Below, piece by piece: positions 35,901-44,400 of a DNA stretch of 64,000 nucleotides. Origin of the DNA: Panicum virgatum. Lineage: Eukaryota > Streptophyta > Magnoliopsida > Poales > Poaceae. A model generated the notes under the pieces. The model was not told the origin of the DNA and searched no databases. It was given only the letters and a program-made list of their open reading frames with translations. Each line of letters starts with the position of its first letter. Within the stretch, counting starts at the first letter, position 1. The position numbers and the translations under genes were made by a program. The stretch is taken from positions 40,688,118 to 40,752,117 of the forward strand of contig NC_053149.1 of assembly GCF_016808335.1 (NCBI RefSeq), given 5' to 3'.

Positions 35901-37383
35901 TAGCTGCATATTCGGAAGTAAAAGATGTCTGCAAGGAAATGCTCAGGCTGCAGCTGTTTTTGGCCAGAAGAAGACTTCTCATGGCTGTGCGGAAAGTGCT
36001 CCAGTATGTCGCTGATACACCCTTCAGCAATCTGATAGACACGTTCAACCATGAAACTGCCCTCCGTGTCTGTTATGGAAAAGACAATTGCGATTAGGCT
36101 TTCTCAATATGACACAAGATGATAGGTGTTCTTCTATGGAGTCATTTACCAATATAAACTGCTTTCCCACCAAGACCACCATATTCCACTGGGATTTGGA
36201 CATTGATTGCTAGCTGAATCCTGAAGAAAAGTTTGTATTTAGTAAGGAGATCTATGGCACTTGCATTCAGCAGTAGGCACAACATACCCCAGTTGAGTTT
36301 TACCAACCCCTGGGACACCACCTGAATAAAATTAGTGATATGCATTAGATCAGTCACATCAACTAAGAAATTAATATATAAAACTACTTAATAGTACAAG
36401 AGACACTTAATAGCGTGTTCATTAAACGAGGAGATAAGCAGCATAGAACAAGAGACACAGTAAGATCCTACAATCCATCAGAATTGTACAAAGGTTGGAC
36501 AGAACATCACTAGGAAGACGTTAGGCAAACAAACAAGCATAAGTTACACACACATAGCTAATGGATAAAGAATTGTCGATATGTTAAAACTCCTACTTAT
36601 CATTCTCAAGGAACAACATTGTTAAGTAATCTCACCTATCTCTGTGACTTCTTTGCAGTGAATCCCACCACCAAGTATGTTGTTGAGGTCACCAGAACCA
36701 GTAGTAATATGTTTCTGTGACTGCTCATCAGAGAGCATATCCCACGCACTCTGGGCTCCTGCAATGCATCCATATCAGCATACCAATTTGGCCGTTTCTA
36801 TTATGGTTGATCGAACCTTCGAAGCATCATGCAAACCAGCACAAGTCAGCAGTGCTACTTTATGGGAAATGAAATGCAAGGTAACAAGACAAAAGGTCCT
36901 AACAGAGAAGCCCTCCCGTGCTTCCACAAACAAAGGATACAAGAAGTTAATTCACTGCCCCCGCAATCACATATCAGGGAAACTAGTTTAGAGAGCTGTA
37001 CCCATAGCCATCGATTACGGACAAGTTTCATTTCTCGTATTTGCTAAACACATGCTGGGTGGGACTTATGTGTCGAGAATAGGATTGTCGTACCCCTTTC
37101 AGATTTTCAATTTTAGTTAAAAGTAAACACGAATTTGAGGCAAATCGGGATAATGCATTTCATCTAAAGGAAGTGGACAAAACTGCAAGCTTCTCACACT
37201 GGGGATGCTTGATTACCGCAAACGAAGGGCCTTCTTACCTGAACCGCACATACACTACACTGCAATGGATTCAAATTGATTTGCTCGCAGCAAACAAAGA
37301 AAAGGCCCCAGGGGGTAAACTGGAGCAGTTGGAGCGAGCTAGGGCTTACCAGCCAGTATAGGTGGATCCCCACTCGACTCCAT
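32955..37383 (-). CDS. RAD51C: DNA repair protein RAD51 homolog C
   Basis: RecA/RAD51-family ATPase. In plants, RAD51C pairs with XRCC3 and other paralogs in homologous recombination and meiosis; it acts in the nucleus. Exons on the minus strand: 37383-37350, 36758-36636, 36321-36288, 36220-36150, 36069-35843, 35644-35513, 35096-35030 and 33133-32955. All introns are GT-AG and phases match, giving 288 aa. Walker A is GVPGVGKTQ, split from the rest by short introns; Walker B is RIVIIDS; other hallmarks are [22 protein letters not shown] and GDSWSHSC. The basic end KRVRVT fits the family's nuclear signal. I chose ATG at 37383 for its G at -3 and +4 and the phase-matched donor. Arabidopsis RAD51C is 363 aa; the N-terminal helix-hairpin-helix region is not found here. 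TEs fill the last two introns. Confidence 0.93.
33257..33509. mobile_element. Stowaway-like MITE, host of a nested hAT MITE
   Basis: The left end is TA then CTCCTGTCCCTTAATATGT (from 33257). The right end is ACATATTAAGGGACGGA continuing as GGGAG at 33505-33509 after the nested insertion; the right TA has become CA. It lies in the last intron of RAD51C. Confidence 0.7.
33340..33496. mobile_element. hAT-type MITE with CCTAGGCG palindromes
   Basis: A 157-bp element flanked by the 8-bp duplication GGGACGGA (33332-33339 and 33497-33504), inserted in the right end of a Stowaway. Its ends are imperfect (TCTCTGTTTTCAAGGCG and CGCTTTAAAAACATA). The interior is stacked with GCCTAGGCG palindromes. It belongs to the same family as 46196-46354. 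Confidence 0.75.
33658..33939 (+). mobile_element. tRNA-derived SINE (ZmSINE2/Au-like)
   Basis: A 282-bp element with a perfect 14-bp target duplication AACTAATCCGAAGG (33644-33657 and 33940-33953). It has a polymerase III B box GGTTCGACTCC (33707-33717), an A-box-like region around 33670, a conserved GC-rich body and a poly(T) 3' end. It is inserted in the last intron of RAD51C, on the opposite strand to the gene. The family name comes from memory of maize and sorghum SINEs. Confidence 0.88.
34662..34790 (-). mobile_element. Old tRNA-derived SINE-like element
   Basis: Read on the minus strand, it has an A-box-like TGGTTGGAGTG (34741-34751), a decayed B box GATTTCAAATCC (34719-34730) and an A-rich tail (T8 on plus, about 34662-34669). 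Its layout parallels the SINE at 45506-45656. No clear target duplication was seen. Confidence 0.45.
35154..35410. mobile_element. Stowaway MITE in RAD51C intron
   Basis: About 257 bp. The left end is CTCCCTCCGTTCCAAATTA, the right end is TTTTGGGATGGAGGGAG followed by TA. The arms pair over their length (TTGACTAAGTTTATAGAAAA with its complement near 35335). It lies between RAD51C exons 35644-35513 and 35096-35030. Confidence 0.85.
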
Positions 37384-37503
37384 CCCCTTCCAATAGAGGG
37401 ACGAGGAGGCAGGGGCGGACCCAGTATAGGACATGGGGGCGGCGCTAGGTCGCCACTCCCCTCCCCTGTCGTCGCCGCTTGGAAAGAAGGAAGGCGGCCG
37501 AGG

Positions 37504-37539
<36 letters not shown>

Positions 37540-37540
37540 C
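37384..37540 (-). promoter_or_regulatory. RAD51C 5' leader with CT-repeat
   Basis: Upstream of the start codon the minus strand is GC-rich and holds a (CT)n run (GA on plus, about 37507-37535). Such pyrimidine tracts are common in plant core promoters and leaders. The transcription start is not defined. An in-frame ATG lies further upstream in this leader (MSYTGSAPASS), in a poorer start context. Confidence 0.45.
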
Positions 37541-38040
37541 CCATCCAATAAGCCCACGGGCCACGGCCCATGATTCCTTCTGCTGGCTAGACTAGTTTTT
37601 TTTTTCTTTCTTTCCATTTTTTCCTTTCTTATTCTATCTTTCTTTTATATGGCTTCTTCAAATACTTCCATTAATTATGCTACTGTGAAATATTTCATCA
37701 TGGTTTTCAGAAATTAATTCATGCTTGAAATAGGATTTATTACATGATGATCAAATATGAAAACTGAAATAAATTGATGTTAGTGGGGTGCGATATCTCT
37801 GTTTTTCTGTTTTTAGAGAGAGCATTTTAGCAAAATACATATGAACAATCTCATGATGTAAATACGAGAAGAAATATGGTGCTTTTGACATTTCAATAGC
37901 ACTAGCGACTGTTTTAGTACTGTAATGTCATTTGCAACTTAGAGAGAGAGGCGTTACAATGGCATTATCAAACTCAAGGTTTTCGTAACTGTATGTTCCC
38001 ATCCTAGATAATTTGCAATGCAGTATATGTAAATAGGAAA
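37541..38040. other. Intergenic sequence between the divergent genes
   Basis: AT-rich sequence with no gene or repeat that I can define. It could include RAD51C promoter elements. Confidence 0.35.
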
Positions 38041-38048
38041 AAATCAAT

Positions 38049-38534
38049 TTACTCCCTTTAAGTATAGCTAAAGTTTGAATAACCCCTAAACTATAATTTA
38101 GTTCAATTTACCCCATAAACTAGGCAATTTAGTTCATTTTACCCCCATATACAATTTGTATTTTTGTTTCTCCATACACAAATTGAATTTTAATTTCAAA
38201 TTGTGTAGAGTAGTAGTGAACATCACAATGTATATTATAATTTTTTTTATAATTTTTCATATAATTTTGTACTCTAATGATTAATTTATTATAAAATATC
38301 ATAACGTATCAAAATAATGATAAAAATTATGATGCATTTTTCTAAGATTTGTTATGATGTGTACTATTATCTTGTAAAATTTCAGCTTAAAACTCCACCT
38401 ATGGATGGAGAAATAGAAAAGACAAATTGTATTAGAGGGTAATTTGAACCAAATGAAATAGTTTGGGGTGTAAAATGAACCAAACGATAGCTTAGGGGAT
38501 TATTCGAACTTTAGCTATAGTTCAGAGGAGTAAT
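38049..38534. mobile_element. Foldback MITE
   Basis: Long inverted ends. The left end, TTACTCCCTTTAAGTATAGC then TAAAGTTTGAATAACCCC, mirrors the right end, GGGGATTATTCGAACTTTAG then CTATAGTTCAGAGGAGTAA. Inner 'aatttagttca' and 'tgaaccaaa' stretches continue the pairing. The superfamily is not clear from the ends. Confidence 0.7.
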
Positions 38535-38645
38535 TTAAGCATTTTCTGTAAATAGAACAATAAGATATTTTCTACGGTTTCTTGGCTATCTAACACTCCC
38601 TTTTTAAAAAATATATGCCATTTAGGAATGCTATAAATTTAAACT

Positions 38646-39653
38646 AGTATCTCCAAAAGTTTGCTAAATGAGGTTGGCATCCTAGAAAATTTGGCAAAAC
38701 AAAAAATTAGGTCTCCAACAGTTTGGGAAACAAGGTTGGCATTTTTAGCAACTTGCCATTCCTCCCATCCGCACGCGCATCTGGCTGCGCATCGCGGTAT
38801 CGCGCGACGCCTGGTCGTGATTTTTTTCCCGTGGCCGCCTCCTCCAAGTCCGTCTTCGGCACCGGCGCCGTCACCGTGCGTCTCGGCTGCCCCCCAGCCG
38901 GCGACGACGGCGGCGAGTCCGTCGTGTTGTGCCGTGGCCGGATGGCGCTGGATCGCGTGGCCGAGGCGATACGGGCGAACCCGTTCCGCGTCGTGGTGCT
39001 CGATGGCGTCGACCACGCCGACAACGTCGTGCAGGGGTCAATCGCATACGCGCGATCGAGTCCGGCCGGTTCGCGGACTCGCGCGGCCGCGACGTCGCCC
39101 TCGGCAGCAACATCTTCGTCGTGATGTTGCCGTCGCCGGAGCGGAGCGCAGGAGCCTGGAGCACGGGACTGGGAAGCGCAGGCCGGAGCGGGAGCTTGAA
39201 GGAGAAGAAGACCGGCGGCGCACAGTCTGATGATCATATCGACACCATTGGTGACAGCGGCGGCGAGGGATCACGGAACTCGTCCAGCGACCTCACCGTG
39301 GAGCACGATCAGGACTACGGCCGTCCCGCTCCGGGCAGGTGCCCGGCGCCATCGAATGTGTCCGAGCTCATCAAAGCCGTGGACGGAGTGGTCGTGTTCA
39401 AGCCGGTCAACTTGGAGCCCCTGAAGCAGTGCGGAGCTTCTCCGACTTGGTGCCGGCGCAAGACGGGAGGAACACGACGGGATGTGAAGCGGCAGTAGGT
39501 GATCCGGTAATTTTGGTGGGTTTGATTTTTAATTTTACCAAGCCCAAATGGCAAACTCTTGGAGATAGCCTTTTTTTTAACTTAACATATATTTTAGCAA
39601 GTTGATAAATCATAAGATTTGCCAAGTTAATTTTGACAAACTCTTGGAGATGC
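38646..39653. mobile_element. Pack-type element with doubled terminal repeats
   Basis: The outer left end AGTATCTCCAAAAGTTTGC mirrors the right end, which reads AGCATCTCCAAGAGTTTG when complemented (39653 leftwards). A second, inner pair lies at 38709 (AGGTCTCCAACAGTTTGGG) and 39569 (complement GCTATCTCCAAGAGTTTGC). Between them is a foreign GC-rich gene fragment. AGCATCTCCAA ends are common on grass MITEs. No convincing target duplication was found, so the superfamily stays open. Confidence 0.6.
38757..39500 (+). pseudogene. Captured fragment of an SMXL/D53-like Clp-type gene
   Basis: Two overlapping frames join into one homologous product. The first gives SVFGTGAVTVRLGC, GESVVLCRGR and DRVAEAIRANPFRVVVLDGV, then DHADNVVQGSI. 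The second gives AIESGRFADSRGRDVALGSN, then IFVVMLPSP and the tail ELIKAVDGVVVFKPVNLEPL. This fits the second AAA region and C-terminus of SMAX1-like/DWARF53-type proteins, which are strigolactone and karrikin signalling repressors. Two extra bases near 39045 shift the frame. The start and most of the protein are missing, and the GC content contrasts sharply with the AT-rich flanks. The family call rests on recognition of the motifs. Confidence 0.6.
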
Positions 39654-40028
39654 TCTTAGCTTGTACTAATTGTGTAGTACTTATTCCTTTTAATCAAAGC
39701 CTTAGAACCAAAATCTACACGATGTAACTGAATCCCACACACGACCAAGTTGTGCAAGGTGACCAATTAATGACGATGCCAGGATAGAATTTAAGGATCG
39801 TTGGGCAACAAGAAGCATCTCAACATCGATCAAAATGATAATCCCTGATGACGTTCGATTGAACTCTGCCAATAGTCTTGCACTATCAACGTGTTGTGTG
39901 AATGGTAAATGCAGTTTCAGATTCAAAGGATCTCTCTTCTCTCATCACGCTGGTATATGCAATCATTTCGAGCAAAGAAAAACGCACTACAAGGAGGGAG
40001 TTTCGAAAAGAAAAAGAAAACCTATAAG

Positions 40029-40056
40029 AGAGAGGGAGAGAGAGAGAAAAAAAAAG
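40029..40056 (+). repeat. GA-repeat/A-tract upstream of EAF1
   Basis: An (AG)n-rich run followed by A8, just ahead of the GC-rich EAF1 leader. Plant GAGA-binding (BPC) proteins recognise such tracts; a role here is inference. Confidence 0.6.
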
Positions 40057-40109
40057 CCAATCTCAGCTCTCAAGAGCCCCGTACGATTTCCCTGAAGAGA
40101 GGTGGAGAG

Positions 40110-40625
40110 GGAGAGGGGGTCCACCCGCTGCATGCTCCTGCCGACGCCCTGTCACGTAGACAACCCGTCGGCACGTCGGCCGTGCGACCTGACCCCAACC
40201 CCACGCCGAACGGGTCAGGCCGCACCAGTTCGCACGCACCCGACCGGACCCGGCCGGCCCGCCTCGCGCCGCGCCGGGCCGCGCACACCCCCTCTCTCCT
40301 CCGCCCTCACCTTCTTCCCCAGGGAAACACCTCGCCTGCATACGTACGACGCACCACCCTCCCTGCCCCCGCAACCCCGCACCGCCGCGCCCCGATCTCC
40401 GGCGTCGACACCGCCGCCTCCGGCGAGCCCCCTCCCGCGCTCCTGGGGCCTCCGCCGGAGCCCCTCAGGCCGCCACGCCGCGCCTCGTGGGCTCCCCCGG
40501 GCTCCCCTGCCCCAAACCCTAACCCTAGCTCCCGGCGCGGGGCAGTGCAGGTGCGTCCTCTGCTCCGTCGGGCGCTCCGTCCGGCCTCCCTCTGGCCCCC
40601 ACGGCCCCTTAGGGTCGCAATTGAG
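40110..40625 (+). promoter_or_regulatory. EAF1 first leader exon (5' UTR) and core promoter
   Basis: A very GC- and CpG-rich block without a convincing protein. It ends in a good donor (TTGAG followed by gtacgtag at 40626). A T-rich stretch typical of a leader intron follows, up to the acceptor cttgcag at 41311-41317. The transcription start is not visible; about 40110 is a guess from composition. The long frames here are by-products of high GC content. Confidence 0.55.
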
Positions 40626-41370
40626 GTACGTAGAGTGCCGCGCGGTGGTGTGGGTGGGAGGTCTGAGTGGCCACTGCTGGGAGACTGCGCCGGCGGCTGC
40701 GGAATTGTGCTGCATTTGGGCTGGGCGGGCGTGGGGTGGTACGTGCGCGGGTCCGCTCCACTCAGTTGTCTCTGTGCCAGGGTTAACTGGTAACGTGCAT
40801 GGCTAAAAGTGCGTTATGCTACTTTTCAGTGTGGGAAATGGTGTGGGCGTGCTAAAAAATGTGATTTTTTTTCCTGTACATGTTCTGATGGTCGTGGACT
40901 TTCTTCTAATATGGAATCTGGTGACATCATTTATGCAGCCTGTCAGGATGTGTGTTTTGTTTGATACTCGATTAGGCAAATGCTGCTATTCCTCTGCATG
41001 CCTTGTTAATTTGGGCAAGTGGGTCATTTGCGGCGCGTGCTCTTGTTTGTTCGGCACAGGCTGTTATGTCACGCAAGCGTTTATATTATTGCGCAAAGGC
41101 TGTCATTGTGTTATTGTGGTTAGAATTCTTTTTAACTTTTTTCATGGTCTTCTTTTGCTTGTGCTTTTTATGGCAGTGTATTGCTTGTTTGAAACTTCAG
41201 TTGTTCTGTCATTTCTGGTAGAATCAGTTGTTCTGTCGTTTCTGGTAGGATCAGTTGGTCTGTTGTTTGTGGTACAATCAGTCTGGTTTCTTATGTTGAC
41301 TGGTTTCTGGCTTGCAGGAAGCAGAGTGTCTGTTTTCTGGACTTGAGAATTTGAGATTTTGTGTGGTCTA

Positions 41371-41447
41371 ATGGCACACACTGCTGAGTAGATGTGCATA
41401 CAATGATGCATGGGCAAAGCCTGTTTCTGTGGTCCAGTGGCTATTGA
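41371..41447 (+). promoter_or_regulatory. Three abutting uORFs in the EAF1 leader
   Basis: In the second leader exon (from 41318), uORF1 is 41371-41391 (MAHTAE). Its TAG is followed at once by the ATG of uORF2, 41392-41406 (MCIQ). That uORF's stop overlaps the ATG of uORF3, 41403-41447 (MMHGQSLFLWSSGY). The candidate main start at 41410 lies inside uORF3 in another frame, and the alternative start at 41458 lies 10 nt after it ends. Together they would limit initiation or choose between starts; that effect is inference. Confidence 0.6.
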
Positions 41448-44400
41448 GCTGTGCTCTATGGGAGGAATTGCTGAATGTGGTGTGAGCGTTGACACTAAAG
41501 CTTCACCACGTCGTGCAGCCATTGAGAAAGCTCAGGAGGAACTAAGGTATATAAACTGATATACCTTGCTTCCAACTTGCTTATGCTTGCTCTGTGTACC
41601 TGATACTCAGATGCAAACTCCAGGCAGGAATACGATGTCCGTGAAGAGCGAAGGAGGGAGCTTGAATTTCTGGAGAAGGTACATTGCATTAGCATCCTTA
41701 TGGTTTTGCACAATGAATTTGCACCGCAACTTTTTTCCCCTTGTTTATTCGCTTCATGTTGCAGGGAGGCAATCCCTTGGATTTCAAACTCGGCCATGCA
41801 GCATCACTCAGTGCACAGTCCACTTCTGTAACAGACCTGATAGCTGAGCAAAATGTGATAAGGTGATAACTAATTCTTGGATCTACTATTTGGAAACATT
41901 GCTTATTCATCTAAGCCTTTTGAATCTCTCTTATTGCAGCGAGGCTAAAGGTAGTTTTGCATTTTCTGCATCACCTCATGGGGATTCTGTTGAAAGCAGT
42001 GGCAAGCCAGTAAATTCATTGTGCCGTGAAGGCAATACAGCTGATAATCTTATGCTCTTGGATGGAGATACCAGCAACTTAGGTGGGGAGAAAATTCCAA
42101 AACGTGGAACTAAAAGAGCTAATGCAGCTCAAGCTGAGCAGTTCCTGGACTGTGATGGTCAGAATAATGCAAAAGAAGAAGATTCCGGTTTGTTCCGACT
42201 TGGGCCAAAGAGCCAAGCATATGCGCGACGTAGATCAAAGTCGGCCAGAGACAATACAAATAGTGCACTTGTTAGGCATCCACCCGTTCCTCCAGTAAGT
42301 TCTCGGAAAAAAGATGACACAGGGTTAATCCCAGAAGCCAAGACTGAAGATAATGGCTTTTTGTCCATTGGTGATTCAAAGCCGATCAGTCCTAACTGTC
42401 CAAATATGCTGAAGAATGCACCATTAAATGATAATGCGGAAATGGAGATGGATGGTGTCCAAGCAATTAATGAAGGCGACCAAACATCCAAGAATGAGTT
42501 ATCAAACAGCAACAATGGAAATCAAGCTATGGAAATTTCACCAAACAGTGTGACTAATAATTCACATCTTACTGTAGGTGATCAGATGGCCACTGCAACT
42601 GCTGCAGTATCCCCTGATGCTATTTCAAAAGATGCTGCTTCAAATATAGTTTCTTCTCTCCCATCTATATCCAATGAAATCTTGAAAGAAGCACAAACTC
42701 CTGAGAAGGCAGGTAATAGCCCATCTATTGTAAGTGCAGGCGACATTCATGCAGATAGTTTGGATAACAAGGGTCCTGCTACTGATTCTGCTGTCAAAAG
42801 TGCCTGTTTAAATGAAAATGAAGTGGATCCTACGCATGCATATGCCACCAACACTGCTAATGAACATCCAGGCCAAAGTGAGGATCTTGCACCAGTTAAG
42901 GCTAGTGAAATGGTTGATGAAGGCTTGAATAAAGTTCTACCTGAGGACAAGGATGACAAGAAAGATAGTCAACTGGACATTAGTAGCCAGCCTGTTGTTT
43001 TGGATGACAGTTCTAGACAACCAGAACTTAGCTGCTCTGTTGGTGTGAAAGATGAGAGAGAACTTTGCAACAATGCAGTAGATGCACAAAAGGATACAGA
43101 ACAACTTGCTACTTCTAATGAGGATAAAGGGAACAAGGAGGAATGTTCAGATTCCAATAGGAACAACACCAGTGAATCAAATGGTGCCCAAAAGCTATCT
43201 TCTGTTACCGTGCCCCCTGCCTCAATCACACGCGATGTGAGTAACCCTGTAGAAAATGATGTTGAGAAATCTAGCTTAGAGCAGGAGAAGATAGCAAAGA
43301 AGGAATGCGAAGATATTGTTGCAAAGAAGGATCACGAAGATGCTATCCTCAGAAGGGCACGGTATATAGAGGTATACCTAGTATATAATGCTCCCCTTTC
43401 TGATAGTGCTCTTGCTTCTAAAAAGGAAACTCATTACTTGACAGGCAAACATTAAGAGGGCTGGTGAGCGGTCTCTCTGCAATGTTTCTATGGAGAAGAG
43501 GCGGAAGAGTCACTGGGATTTTGTTCTGGAGGAGATGGCCTGGTTGGCAAATGACTTCATGCAGGTACTTTCTCAAGTTTTCTTTCTCGTTTTCACAAAC
43601 TGAAATGTTTTTGCTGTGTTACTCTTGCTCCCCGTTGTTGGCAACTAATTGGTATATCTTGTAACTTTACTATTTCCATAATAGGAGCGCTTGTGGAAAA
43701 GTGCAGCCGCAGCACAGATGTCACACTGGATTTCTTCTAGTGGTCGAGTGTTATTTGAAGAAGAAAGCACGAAGAGAAAGCAGAAATCTGTTGCCAGAAT
43801 TCTGGCCAATGGTGTTATGAAATTTTGGCATTCAATTGATACCTCACAAGGAAGTGGTGGTATGTCTAAACCACTGCAAATAGAGCAATCAAACAATCTA
43901 GAAGAAAAGAAGCTGGGTGAGGTCAAAGTGGGAAAACAAGAGGTCAGCAAAATGAAAATGCCAATTAATTCTTTCATAGCATGCCATAATGCTTTAGGCT
44001 TCATGTAATCATGTTTATATTTAGAAGCCTCCTAGTTGAGTTCAATTGCTGAGAATGGTTCTTGTCGTGGGCTTTTGAGGGTACCCACAGCCGGGTGACG
44101 GAACGCACCCGCCTAATCCCAGAGGGGGAGTACTCAGGAAAGTGCTAAGCGATTATGCCGATCTAGCTTGGGGGCAAGAACGCAAGAACACTCGGTTTTA
44201 GAGTGGTTCGGGCCGCCGGAGCGTAATATCCTACATCCACTGTGAGATGTATTGCTCTTAGTATGAATAAGTCTATCCTCTATCCAGCCGGGCTTGAATC
44301 CCCTTCCTCAAGCGAGCGTCTCCCTTTTATAGACCAAGGGGACGCGTACACAGGCGTTCCGACCCCGACAGGTGGGTCTAACGTGGATGTATAATATACT

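Noticed and set aside
36780..36870. Possible extra RAD51C exon on minus ([17 protein letters not shown])
   Set aside because: Its donor would leave a 25-nt intron before the 36758 acceptor, and reading through meets a stop. The exon at 37383-37350 joins in phase instead.
36677..36991. A 104-aa plus-strand frame over the RAD51C exon
   Set aside because: It is antisense to a conserved exon and its intron, a shadow frame.
38639..39498. Several long overlapping frames on both strands in the GC-rich block
   Set aside because: Only the plus-strand pair shows SMXL-like motifs; the others arise from high GC content. Even that pair is frame-shifted and lacks most of the gene.
39909..40806. Plus and minus frames of 166-294 aa in the EAF1 leader
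   Set aside because: Proline/arginine-rich by-products of GC-rich leader sequence, with no domain and no conserved start.
40816..41346. A 176-aa hydrophobic frame
   Set aside because: It lies in the T-rich leader intron of EAF1, and its membrane-like look comes from T-rich codons.
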